Under the pieces are notes generated by a model. It made no database searches. It saw only the letters and a list, made by a program, of their open reading frames with translations, and was not told where the DNA came from. Shown here one piece after another: positions 52,974 through 61,408 of a stretch of DNA of 64,000 nucleotides; the stretch's first letter is position 1, and every line of letters begins with the position of its first letter. The stretch is from Flavobacterium sp. KJJ. GTDB lineage: Bacteria; Bacteroidota; Bacteroidia; Flavobacteriales; Flavobacteriaceae. The position numbers and the translations under genes were made by a program. The stretch lies in assembly GCF_000708595.2 (NCBI RefSeq), contig NZ_JARP01000009.1:1-64000 (forward strand), in the 5' to 3' direction.

Positions 52974-54170
52974 TTAAGAGCAATCCCAAACACTTTCAAT
53001 ACTCTTTTCTCCGCAATGAAAACATATAAAATAATAAATAATTCCTACATCTCCCATCATAATTCCATGATCTGACCAATGTATACCATTATATCCACTG
53101 CTATAAATATTTTCATTACTATTCTCCCTTTCATCACTTGAAAACTGGAATAAAAATTCTTTAATTCTGCCACAATTACATTTTAGATAATATGAATCTT
53201 GAATGTAACTTGGATATCCCCCTAGCTTAGTTTGAGGTTTGGTAGCATATTTTTCTATTTGTTCATTCCCTAACTGATATTTAAATTTTTCATCTAGCTT
53301 TGCTAAATCCACCTCTTTATAATTATCGTAATAGGGATAATCAAAAGTTTTTATAGGTTTCAAATAGCAATCTGGAACTTCGGGTTCTATATTATTTGAA
53401 ACATTTTTATTTTTTACAAATACGTTATTTTTTACACAATTCACTTTAGAATAATAATGAAACATTTTACGATCAGAAACAGAACTTTTTAAAAAATAAT
53501 TACATTTATCATTAGGACAGCGAAAAAGTTGAAAAATATTAGCATCTTCAGGGAAATAAAATTCAGGAAAATCTTTCTTATAAAGTTGAAAAACAAAATT
53601 TAAAGAGGATTTGCAAACATCACATTTTGGATATTCTTTAAAAGATTCCATATTTGGATAACCTCCAAATTTACTTTCTTTCCAGCTTATTTCATGTTCT
53701 GATTTATGAGGCTGCAATAATGTTGTACTCTTTTTATATTTTTCGATAATATCATACATAGAATCTCTGATTACAACCTCATTAGATTCGACAGGTTGAT
53801 TTGTCATTTGATAATCTGGATAAAGTGACATCTCAGAAGCATCCGATAATTCTGGTTGAAATTTTGTATAATAATTTGTTCCATAAAGAATTACTGCAAG
53901 TAAAGGAAAAATTAGAATCTTCGTAAGATATCGTACGCGTTCTCTATTTACATTTTTATTATGACTTTCGAACATAGAAGTCTGATTCTTTATTATTAAA
54001 TGAACTAATATTCCATTCATTAAAATCAAAACTCCTAAAATAACATGGTAAAAAGTTGTGGCTATGCCAAGACCATGATTCATTTTATAATCATAAATCC
54101 AATAAACCAGTAATAATATTGATACAAATCGAATTGTTTCAGTAAGCCTTACTATTTGTTTGCCGTTCAT
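52974..54170 (-). CDS. membrane protein with DUF1963-like zinc-ribbon domain
   Basis: The 398-aa protein has three hydrophobic segments in its first about 105 residues (around 14-25, 37-59, 85-103). A soluble part follows that resembles DUF1963/YwqG: a first half with KFGGYPNMESFKEYPKCDVC and FRCPNDKCNYF, and a second with LGGYPSYIQ, LKCNCGRIKEFLFQFS, GDVGIIYYFICFHCGEKS. The paired CxxC motifs suggest metal binding. DUF1963 proteins are usually soluble, so the membrane anchor is unusual. A TATTTTTG box (54191-54198, minus) precedes it. Function unknown. Confidence 0.65.
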   Translation of the reverse strand: MNGKQIVRLTETIRFVSILLLVYWIYDYKMNHGLGIATTFYHVILGVLILMNGILVHLIIKNQTSMFESHNKNVNRERVRYLTKILIFPLLAVILYGTNYYTKFQPELSDASEMSLYPDYQMTNQPVESNEVVIRDSMYDIIEKYKKSTTLLQPHKSEHEISWKESKFGGYPNMESFKEYPKCDVCKSSLNFVFQLYKKDFPEFYFPEDANIFQLFRCPNDKCNYFLKSSVSDRKMFHYYSKVNCVKNNVFVKNKNVSNNIEPEVPDCYLKPIKTFDYPYYDNYKEVDLAKLDEKFKYQLGNEQIEKYATKPQTKLGGYPSYIQDSYYLKCNCGRIKEFLFQFSSDERENSNENIYSSGYNGIHWSDHGIMMGDVGIIYYFICFHCGEKSIESVWDCS

Positions 54171-54334
54171 TATATATATTTTTTTTATCGCAAAAATAGT
54201 AAACTTTTTACTACAAATAATCGCTTTTAATTTTTAAAATAAAATTCAAAAATCACTTTTTCAATAAAAAACAACATTAGTAACTCAAACTCAATCCACT
54301 CAAAAAACCTCCAAAAGATTTATCAATTTCAGAT

Positions 54335-54365
54335 TTGTGATTTGGCAATTTTCAGCCTATATTTG
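54335..54365 (+). promoter_or_regulatory. dnaX promoter (TTG-N20-TATATTTG)
   Basis: TTG (54335-54337) and TATATTTG (54358-54365) are 20 nt apart, with the dnaX ATG 19 bp downstream. This also argues against starting dnaX at the upstream in-frame codon at 54337. Confidence 0.65.
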
Positions 54366-54384
54366 CTATCGAATAAAAAAGAAC

Positions 54385-56150
54385 ATGGAACAATTTGTAG
54401 TATCGGCTCGTAAATATCGCCCGCAGACCTTTAAGGATGTTGTGGGGCAAAAAGCCATTACCAACACATTGTTGAATGCTATCGAAAGCAATCACCTTGC
54501 TTCTGCCCTTTTATTTACAGGACCACGCGGAGTTGGAAAAACTACCTGTGCGCGTATTTTGGCTCGTAAAATAAATCAGCCTGGATATGATGATCCTAAT
54601 GAAGATTTTGCTTTTAACGTTTTTGAGTTAGATGCTGCTTCAAACAACTCGGTTGATGATATTCGAAGCTTGATTGATCAAGTTAGAATCCCGCCTCAGA
54701 CTGGACAATACAAAGTATATATTATTGACGAGGTTCATATGTTGTCTTCGGCTGCTTTTAATGCTTTTTTGAAAACATTAGAAGAACCGCCAAAACATGC
54801 TATTTTTATTTTAGCAACAACGGAAAAACACAAGATTATTCCAACGATTTTATCACGTTGTCAGATATTTGATTTTAAAAGAATTACCGTAAAAGATGCT
54901 AAAGAACATTTAGCAGAAGTTGCCACAAGTCAAGGAATCAATTTTGAAGACGATGCTCTGCACATTATTGCACAAAAGGCTGATGGTGCAATGCGTGACG
55001 CTTTATCTATTTTTGACCGTGTAGTTTCGTACTGCGGTACAAACTTAACACGTCAGGCCGTAACTGAAAACCTAAACGTTTTAGATTACGAAACCTATAT
55101 CAGCATTACCGATTTACTTTTAGAAAATAAAATTCCGGATCTTTTATTAGCGTATAATGATATTTTGTCTAAAGGTTTTGACGGACATCATTTTATTGCT
55201 GGATTGGCTTCGCATTTTAGAGATTTATTGGTGAGCAAAACTCCTGCAACAATCTCATTACTTGAAGTTGGAGAACAAGCACAGCAAATGTATGGCGTTC
55301 AAGCTCAAAAATGCTCTCAAGATTTTTTACTTAAAGGGATTGACATTGCAAACGACTGCGATTTAAAATACAAACTAAGCCAAAATCAGCGACTTTTGGT
55401 CGAATTATGTTTGATGCAATTAGCCTCTATCAACTTTGATGGAGAAAAAAAAAAGTTGAGCAATTCATAATTCCGCCTACTTATTTTAAAAATGGCGGTT
55501 ATTCTATTGTAGAAGTTCCAAATACTAAATCCCAAATTCCAAACGAAATAGAAAACAGCAATGTCAATCAAAATGACAATGACAATTCTAATATTGAGAA
55601 TAAAACAGTTAAAATCCCTGAAGTCCCAACTGCTGAAACTCATAATTCAAAACCTATAACTCAAAATTTACAAACAAGCAGCGAACCAAAAATTTCAGCG
55701 TTTTCCTTATCTAGCATTCGCAAGAAAAAAGAGTTGGAAGCTAGCAGTAAATCTTACGTAAAGCCTTCTTCAGTATTGCCAACAGAAGAGTTTAACGAAA
55801 CTGATATGCTAGTGGAATGGAATAAATACGCACAGCGTTTAGGAGATAAAGGTTTGAAAATCATGGAATCGTTATTGCTAATTAACGATCCAACCTTGAA
55901 CGGAACAGTAATTACGCTTGAATTGCCAAATGAAGGTTCTAAACTAGATTTTGAAAGTCAGATTCACGGTCTTTTAGGACATTTAAAAGGACATTTGCAC
56001 AATCACGATATTACAATTGAAGTTGTTGTAAACGAAAAAATTGAAAGCAAACGAAGCTTTAACGATCAAGATCGATACAATCGTTTATTGGAAATAAATC
56101 CAAACATTGAACTTTTGCGTTCTACTTTTGGATTGGATTTACATTCTTAA
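54385..56150 (+). CDS. dnaX: DNA polymerase III gamma/tau subunit DnaX (frameshift at A10)
   Basis: This is the clamp-loader ATPase. The AAA+ module has Walker A TGPRGVGKTTCARI, Walker B YIIDEVHMLS, sensor 1 ILATTEKHKI and the SRC motif LSRCQIFDFK. In the zero frame the protein ends after 361 aa (TAA, 55468-55470), a gamma-sized product. In the -1 frame the coding sequence continues from 55455 to 56150 and gives 588 aa, a tau-sized product. The switch falls on a run of ten A (55445-55454) followed by G. The start is the ATG at 54385, just after a good promoter. It may be a programmed frameshift, a natural mutation or a homopolymer error; the intact downstream frame favours the first. Confidence 0.9.
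55445..55498 (+). promoter_or_regulatory. candidate programmed -1 frameshift site of dnaX
   Basis: The run A10-G contains the in-frame heptamer A AAA AAG (55449-55455), the same slippery sequence as in E. coli dnaX. The zero-frame stop follows four codons later. A GC-only stem, CCGCC (55473-55477) with GGCGG (55494-55498) around a 16-nt loop, lies 17 nt downstream; that spacing is longer than the usual 5-9 nt. Transcriptional slippage on A10, as in Thermus dnaX, is an alternative. Confidence 0.65.
55455..56150 (+). CDS. dnaX: tau-specific C-terminal part of DnaX (-1 frame)
   Basis: This continuous frame of 231 codons plus stop starts at the slippage point: VEQFIIPPTYFKNGG, then an Asn/Ser-rich linker (about 60 residues, NSNVNQNDNDNSNIENK), then a folded domain beginning about TDMLVEWNKYAQRLGDKG and ending STFGLDLHS. 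This matches the layout of tau, in which a flexible linker leads to the C-terminal domain that contacts the polymerase. It has no start codon at its beginning; an internal ATG at 55734 gives only the last 138 residues. Confidence 0.75.
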   Translation, partial: VEQFIIPPTYFKNGGYSIVEVPNTKSQIPNEIENSNVNQNDNDNSNIENKTVKIPEVPTAETHNSKPITQNLQTSSEPKISAFSLSSIRKKKELEASSKSYVKPSSVLPTEEFNETDMLVEWNKYAQRLGDKGLKIMESLLLINDPTLNGTVITLELPNEGSKLDFESQIHGLLGHLKGHLHNHDITIEVVVNEKIESKRSFNDQDRYNRLLEINPNIELLRSTFGLDLHS

Positions 56151-56227
56151 TTTTTCAAACACCAATTTTACTAATTATTTTTTGACAGCAAAATATAATT
56201 CTTGATTATTGAAATCGAATACAGTAC

Positions 56228-56806
56228 CTAATTTTTTGAAGTAATTCGTTCAATTCTTTTATCAGGAATCAGCCATAATAATGCTAAAGTAAGATAAGCA
56301 GCGCCAGAAATCCATTCGTTATAAAAAGAAAAAATAACACCGGCAACACATAAAACTGACGAAGCTTTTCCTTTTAAATCGTTTCCTATTGCTTTTGCCA
56401 ATACTGAATCTTTTCCTTCAGTGCTAATTATAATTCGCTGTAAAATAAAATAAGCAATTGAGGATAAAAACAATACCACTCCATACAAAGTCATAGATGC
56501 TTTTGCAAAATTATTTTCTCCCATCCAGCCAGTTGCAATAGGAATTAATGATAGCCAAAAAAGCAAATGCAAATTTGCCCAAAGGATTTTTCCGTTTATT
56601 TTAGTTAGGCTATGAATTAGATAATGATGATTGTTCCAGTAAATTCCAACATAAATAAAACTTAAAATATAGCTCAAAAACTTAGGTATAAGCGGTTTTA
56701 GATCTGCAAACTCGTGTCCGTGAGGCACTTTAATTTCTAAAATCATAATAGTGATAATGATTGCTAAAACACCATCACTAAAAGCTTCGAGCCTGGTTTT
56801 ATTCAT
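56228..56806 (-). CDS. TMEM175 (DUF1211) family potassium channel-like protein
   Basis: The 192-aa membrane protein has six helices. The family hallmark RLEAFSDGVLAIIITIMI is at the N-terminus, containing the FSD motif that forms the pore filter region in bacterial TMEM175. IYWNNHHYLIHSL in helix 3 and WLSLIPIATGWMG in helix 4 are also typical. Bacterial members form tetrameric K+ leak channels. It lies on the minus strand, convergent with dnaX and 25 bp downstream of the ppx gene, so it may be co-transcribed with the polyphosphate operon. Confidence 0.92.
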   Translation of the reverse strand: MNKTRLEAFSDGVLAIIITIMILEIKVPHGHEFADLKPLIPKFLSYILSFIYVGIYWNNHHYLIHSLTKINGKILWANLHLLFWLSLIPIATGWMGENNFAKASMTLYGVVLFLSSIAYFILQRIIISTEGKDSVLAKAIGNDLKGKASSVLCVAGVIFSFYNEWISGAAYLTLALLWLIPDKRIERITSKN

Positions 56807-56831
56807 TTTAAATTTATTTGAGCTATGCTAT

Positions 56832-57728
56832 TTAAATTTTTCCGTAATACATTGCTTTTACGATTCCGTCAGAAAGTCCAATTTTTGGAACGTAAATTTG
56901 TCGCGCTCCGCTCCATTTCATCGCATTCAGATAAATTCTGGTCGCATGAATAATAACGTCGGCACGGTCAGAGTTCAGACCCAGTTCTGCGATTCTTTGT
57001 TCGTAAGTCAACGAATTTAAAAATGCATATTGCGAATTGATATAAATGTATGAAAGCGGTTTTTCCTGCTGTTTTCCAGACATTTTAAATAATTTATTGA
57101 TATTTCCTCCAGAACCAATTAAGGTAACCTCATCGTAATCTGCAGTATTAGTTTTGATCCATTTTTCGATTTCATCCCAAACAACATCGTGAACCATACC
57201 ATTTAACAAACGTACCGTCCCTGCTTTAAAAGATCTTGAGTTGATCATTTTTCCGTCAGAGAATAAAGTAAATTCGGTACTTCCGCCGCCAACATCTACA
57301 AAAAGATAGGTTTCGTCGGTTTTTAATAAATGATGGAGATCTGTAGAAGCGATAATTGCTGCTTCTTTTTTTCCATCAATAATTTCGATTTTAATGTCGG
57401 CTTTCTTTTTAATCAAAGCCACTACTTCTTTAGCATTATACGCTTCACGCATGGCCGAAGTAGCAAATGCCATATAACGTTCTACTTTATGTACTTTCAT
57501 CAAAAGATTAAATGCTTTCATAGCATCAACCATTCGATCTATATTTTCTGCTGAAATTTCTCCAACGGTAAAGGCATCTTGTCCCAAACGGATTGGCACA
57601 CGCACAAGCGAACTTTTATTAAATTGTGGTTCTTTTCCGTCTTGTTCTACAACATTCGATATCAGAAGCCTCATGGCATTTGAACCGATATCTATTGCTG
57701 CAAATTTCTTTATATTAATCATGCTCAC
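56832..57728 (-). CDS. Ppx/GppA-family exopolyphosphatase
   Basis: The 298-aa enzyme has the ASKHA ATPase-like fold: AAIDIGSNAMRLLISNV at the N-terminus (phosphate 1 loop), the DVGGGSTEFTLF motif (phosphate 2), and GSGGNINKLFKM. It lacks the C-terminal HD-like domain of E. coli PPX, as is usual for the short Ppx/GppA proteins. It probably hydrolyses polyphosphate or pppGpp. It is 20 bp downstream of ppk1 in the same operon, so degradation and synthesis are linked. Confidence 0.92.
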   Translation of the reverse strand: MSMINIKKFAAIDIGSNAMRLLISNVVEQDGKEPQFNKSSLVRVPIRLGQDAFTVGEISAENIDRMVDAMKAFNLLMKVHKVERYMAFATSAMREAYNAKEVVALIKKKADIKIEIIDGKKEAAIIASTDLHHLLKTDETYLFVDVGGGSTEFTLFSDGKMINSRSFKAGTVRLLNGMVHDVVWDEIEKWIKTNTADYDEVTLIGSGGNINKLFKMSGKQQEKPLSYIYINSQYAFLNSLTYEQRIAELGLNSDRADVIIHATRIYLNAMKWSGARQIYVPKIGLSDGIVKAMYYGKI

Positions 57729-57748
57729 TTATGATTTGAAATTGGTTT

Positions 57749-59833
57749 TTATTGATTTATTTTCTGCGGAGCCTGTTCAAGTGCTTCAATTTTATTTTGA
57801 TAGTACTTATATGTTTCAAACTGGGCTCTAAATGGGGCATGATGATTTCTAGGCTTATATTTATTATCTAATTTATAGGAATGATATCTCACTTTAACAT
57901 TCCCTTTCCATGCTATATTAAAATTATCGATTAGTTCCTTTTTAATTTCAAGGTCATAAATCGGGCACGTTACTTCTACTCTTCCATCAAGATTTCGGGT
58001 CATAAAATCGGCAGACGAAATATATACTTCAGTTAAACCGGCATTTCCAAAAATGTAAACTCTCGAATGTTCTAAATAATTATCTACAATACTTATCGCT
58101 TCAATATTTTCGCTCATTCCTGGAATTCCAGGGATCAGGGAACAAATGCCTCTAACTTGAAGCTGAATCTTAACTCCGGCATTACTGGCTTCGTATAATT
58201 TATCGATCATTTTAAAATCAGATAAACTATTCATTTTTAATTTTATATGCGTTTTTCTGCCCGCTAAAGCGTGCAAAATTTCACGGTCGATCAACTTAAT
58301 AAATTTGGTTCGCGTATAATGAGGAGACACAATTAAATGTTTGTATCTGTGAACTCTATAATTGATGTCAAAGAATTCAAATATTTTAGAAATGTCTTTC
58401 AGAATCCCTTGATGACACGTAAAAAGTGTAACATCAGTATAAATTTTAGCCGTTGACTCGTTGAAATTTCCTGTCGAAATAAATCCGTAACGGCGTGTTT
58501 TTCCTTCTTCAGCTCTTTCGATTACACAAATTTTACTGTGCACTTTAAGGCCTTTTATTCCAAAAATAAGATCAATTCCTTCTGTCTGCATTTGTTCTGC
58601 GTACGATATATTCGTGGCTTCATCAAAACGCGCCTGAAGTTCAATCTGAACGGTTACTTTTTTACCATTTTTTGCGGCGTTTATCAATGAACTGATAATC
58701 TGCGAATTCTTAGCCAAACGATATAAAGTAATTTTAATACTGGTCACTTTTGGATCTAAAGCCGCTTCACGCAAAAACTTGGTTAGATATGAAAATGACT
58801 GATATGGAGCATGCAATAAATAATCTTTTTTGCTGATTTTCTCCAGAATACTCCCTCCTAAGCTCAAACCTGGGATTGGTAGAGGCTCATTTGGTTTATA
58901 AAGCAGATCGAATCTTCCTAAATTTGGGAAACTCATGTAATCGCGGCGATTGTGATATCTTCCGCCAGGAATTATACTGTCTGTCTCTACAATTTTCATT
59001 TTATCAAGAAAGAAACGCAAAGTATCTTCTTCGATTAAACTATCATAAATAAAACGCACTGGTTCGCCAATTCTTCGATCTTTAACCGAAGTTGCAATTT
59101 TTTCGAGCATACTTTTGCTCAAATCACTGTCGATATCCAGCTGTGCATCACGTGTAATTTTGATCATGTGTGCCGAAACACTTTTATAATCGAAAATATT
59201 AAAAATGTTTTTCAGATTATAACGAATAACATCATCAATTAAAATAACATAATGTTTGTCATCCGGTGAAGGCAAGACTACAAATCTGTTTATTGTTTTT
59301 GGAATTTCGATCACAGCGTATCGAACTTCGTCATTTGTATTCATCTCCAAACGAACCGCTAAATATCCTAAAGTATCTTTAAGAACAGGAAATTCAGCCA
59401 GGTCATTCAAAATAATTGTTACCAATTCTGGACTTAATCTCTGGGTAAAAAAGTCTTTTAGAAATTTTTCCTGATCACAATTAATCTGATCTTCGTTTAT
59501 AATAAAGATGTTTTCTGCTTCGAGTTCTGTTTCAATATTGCCAAGGATACGCAAACTTTCAGACTGCTGCTGAATCACGATTTCAGTAATATCTTTTACC
59601 AATTGATGCGCTGAAACACCGCCAAGATATTTTTCGCCGGAAATACCAGAAAGACTCAATCTTCGAATTGCAGCATAACGAACCCTAAAAAATTCATCTA
59701 AATTGTTTGAAAAAATTCCAACAAAACGCAGCCTGTCTAAAAGTGGAACTGTGTTGTCTGCTGCTTCTTGAAGCACTCTTGCATTAAACGCTAACCAACT
59801 TTTTTCTCTATCGATATATTTCTGTTCGTACAC
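57749..59833 (-). CDS. ppk1: polyphosphate kinase 1
   Basis: This 694-aa enzyme reversibly makes polyphosphate from ATP. The autophosphorylated histidine is in GLKVHSKICVIE (His432). The N-terminal signature is YIDREKSWLAFNARVLQEA and FSNNLDEFFRVRYAA; the catalytic domains have SIKITLYRLAKNSQII, VQIELQARFDEATNISYA and FGNAGLTEVYISSADFM. The length is normal for PPK1. The gene is 5 bp after the SixA-like phosphatase gene and 20 bp before ppx, giving a three-gene polyphosphate operon. Confidence 0.96.
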   Translation of the reverse strand: MYEQKYIDREKSWLAFNARVLQEAADNTVPLLDRLRFVGIFSNNLDEFFRVRYAAIRRLSLSGISGEKYLGGVSAHQLVKDITEIVIQQQSESLRILGNIETELEAENIFIINEDQINCDQEKFLKDFFTQRLSPELVTIILNDLAEFPVLKDTLGYLAVRLEMNTNDEVRYAVIEIPKTINRFVVLPSPDDKHYVILIDDVIRYNLKNIFNIFDYKSVSAHMIKITRDAQLDIDSDLSKSMLEKIATSVKDRRIGEPVRFIYDSLIEEDTLRFFLDKMKIVETDSIIPGGRYHNRRDYMSFPNLGRFDLLYKPNEPLPIPGLSLGGSILEKISKKDYLLHAPYQSFSYLTKFLREAALDPKVTSIKITLYRLAKNSQIISSLINAAKNGKKVTVQIELQARFDEATNISYAEQMQTEGIDLIFGIKGLKVHSKICVIERAEEGKTRRYGFISTGNFNESTAKIYTDVTLFTCHQGILKDISKIFEFFDINYRVHRYKHLIVSPHYTRTKFIKLIDREILHALAGRKTHIKLKMNSLSDFKMIDKLYEASNAGVKIQLQVRGICSLIPGIPGMSENIEAISIVDNYLEHSRVYIFGNAGLTEVYISSADFMTRNLDGRVEVTCPIYDLEIKKELIDNFNIAWKGNVKVRYHSYKLDNKYKPRNHHAPFRAQFETYKYYQNKIEALEQAPQKINQ

Positions 59834-59838
59834 TGTAT

Positions 59839-60324
59839 TTATTTTAAATCTTTGGGGAAAATTGTTTTATGGGTTTTGCCTTTATTTAGAGCATCCCAGC
59901 TCTCTGTATCAAACTGCAGGGATACAAAGCCTGAAGTAGGAACGTTTTCAATAAAAACATCCCCAAATTTATTAACAAAATTTGTAATAGCCTCGTTATG
60001 TCCAAAAAGAATAACGCTTTCGAAACTATTATCACACGATTTAATAACTTTTTCGAGCTGTTTGCTGTCGAAGGTGTAAAGTTCGTCTTTGTAAACGATG
60101 CTTTCTATGGGGTAAGAAATGTTTTGAGCAAAAATAAGGGCAGTCTCTGAGGCACGCGCCGCAGTACTGCTCCATATAATATATGTTTTAGGAAGATATT
60201 TTGAAATATTTGAAGAAACTTCGTGGGCATCTAAAATCCCTCTTTTCATTAAAGGTCTGTCAAAATCTTTTAAAGGTGCTTCCCAACTTGATTTTGCGTG
60301 TCGTATTAAGATTAAGTTTTTCAT
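59839..60324 (-). CDS. SixA-like histidine phosphatase
   Basis: The 161-aa protein belongs to the histidine phosphatase (phosphoglycerate-mutase-like) superfamily. The catalytic motif LIRHAKSSWEAP carries Arg8 and His9, and the second site is VILFGHNEAITNFV. Its short form is typical of SixA, which dephosphorylates His-phosphoproteins. Being first in the operon with ppk1 and ppx, it may act on a phospho-His protein or a small phosphate ester linked to phosphate metabolism; this is inferred from context. Confidence 0.88.
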   Translation of the reverse strand: MKNLILIRHAKSSWEAPLKDFDRPLMKRGILDAHEVSSNISKYLPKTYIIWSSTAARASETALIFAQNISYPIESIVYKDELYTFDSKQLEKVIKSCDNSFESVILFGHNEAITNFVNKFGDVFIENVPTSGFVSLQFDTESWDALNKGKTHKTIFPKDLK

Positions 60325-60821
60325 AAAAAGAGATTATTAATAAAAATGCGTAGACGAAAACTATTTTCTAAGTTCTAATTTACAAAAGAATTCTTAATAG
60401 TCTCTTATTTTTTATTTCTGTTAACATTGAAATGAAAATTTTAACAAGAATAAAATCTAAAAAACTTACGTGATTTTCTATTACTCATTTTTTCAATTTT
60501 TTGCAAAAAGTGCACTTCATCCCTTAAAGCGGGCAGTTGGTCGATATTTTAATATTTGCAAAAAATTAACTAAATAATTGATTATTAACACTTTATAATC
60601 CATGAAATACATGGTTTTTCATCAAAAAAAGAACAAAACCGAGTTTCTGAATTTGATGAAATTGATCAAAAAAGCATTTTTTTGAGGCAATAATTATCTA
60701 AAAAGAAGTAGTTGAACGAGTTTTTAGGTTAGTTGCAGACAAAAAAAATCAAAACCAAAAACTCTCATATAATTTTGATTCTGTTAAAATATAATAAGTA
60801 ACACAAACTAAATCTTAAATT
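60325..60821. other. intergenic region upstream of the surface-protein operon
   Basis: This is 497 bp between divergent transcription units. Only a possible -7 box TAATTTTG (60770-60777) and a short inverted repeat AATCAAAA/TTTTGATT (60747-60754 with 60773-60780) are seen. There is no gene or RNA signature. Confidence 0.45.
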
Positions 60822-61370
60822 ATGAAAACTACATCTACTCTTGAAAAAGCAGTAAAGTTTGTTAACAATTGTAAGTTTATTTTTTCCTTTAGAAAAAACA
60901 TTTTTCAAAAAAACATTTTCTCTATACTGTTTTGTTTAATCTCTACTATTTCATTTGCACAATCTGGTTCTTGTAATGTAAACTTGATTGTTGAAAATAA
61001 TGGAAATACAAGAAGCACGCCATTAGATGGAACTTATTATTCAATGATTCTTACCAATACGGGAACCTCAACAGATACTTATGTTTTAGAGATTGTAAAT
61101 ATAAACTCGACTTGTTCTAATACAGACGGAAGCTCAACAGCTTCGAACATTTCAATTACCAGCTCTTTTATTGACTCTGCAAAAAGTACCATTACAGAGA
61201 TTACGCTAAGTCCTGGAGAATCTTCAAATTTTTACATTCATGTAACTGTTCCTGCTGGAACTGCAATAAACAAATGGTCCTGTGATCAGGTTTCTGCAAA
61301 ATCTAAAAACTGTTCTGTTGCTGCGTCTACAGTTTTGCACACTCTTGTCATTAATCCAGTTAATGATTAA
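60822..61370 (+). CDS. secreted protein of unknown family, 182 aa
   Basis: A long charged N-region (MKTTSTLEKAVKFVNNCKF, about 35 residues) precedes a hydrophobic signal segment ending IISFAQ-like (STISFAQSGS). The mature part of about 135 residues is Ser/Thr/Asn-rich and beta-like (GTYYSMILTNTGTSTDTYVL, LSPGESSNFYIHVTVPAGTA) and resembles a single Ig-like or DUF11-like fold with several Cys. The neighbouring adhesin has the same long-leader plan, and the 38-bp gap suggests one operon. No sorting domain is visible. It may be a partner or accessory of the adhesin. Confidence 0.75.
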   Translation: MKTTSTLEKAVKFVNNCKFIFSFRKNIFQKNIFSILFCLISTISFAQSGSCNVNLIVENNGNTRSTPLDGTYYSMILTNTGTSTDTYVLEIVNINSTCSNTDGSSTASNISITSSFIDSAKSTITEITLSPGESSNFYIHVTVPAGTAINKWSCDQVSAKSKNCSVAASTVLHTLVINPVND

Positions 61371-61408
61371 AAAACGCTATATCAGGTATTCCCTTAAAAT
61401 CATTTAAA

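Noticed and set aside
55734..56150. Separate 138-aa gene downstream of dnaX
   Set aside because: It is the end of the -1 frame that continues directly from the dnaX slippery site, so it was treated as the tau C-terminus.
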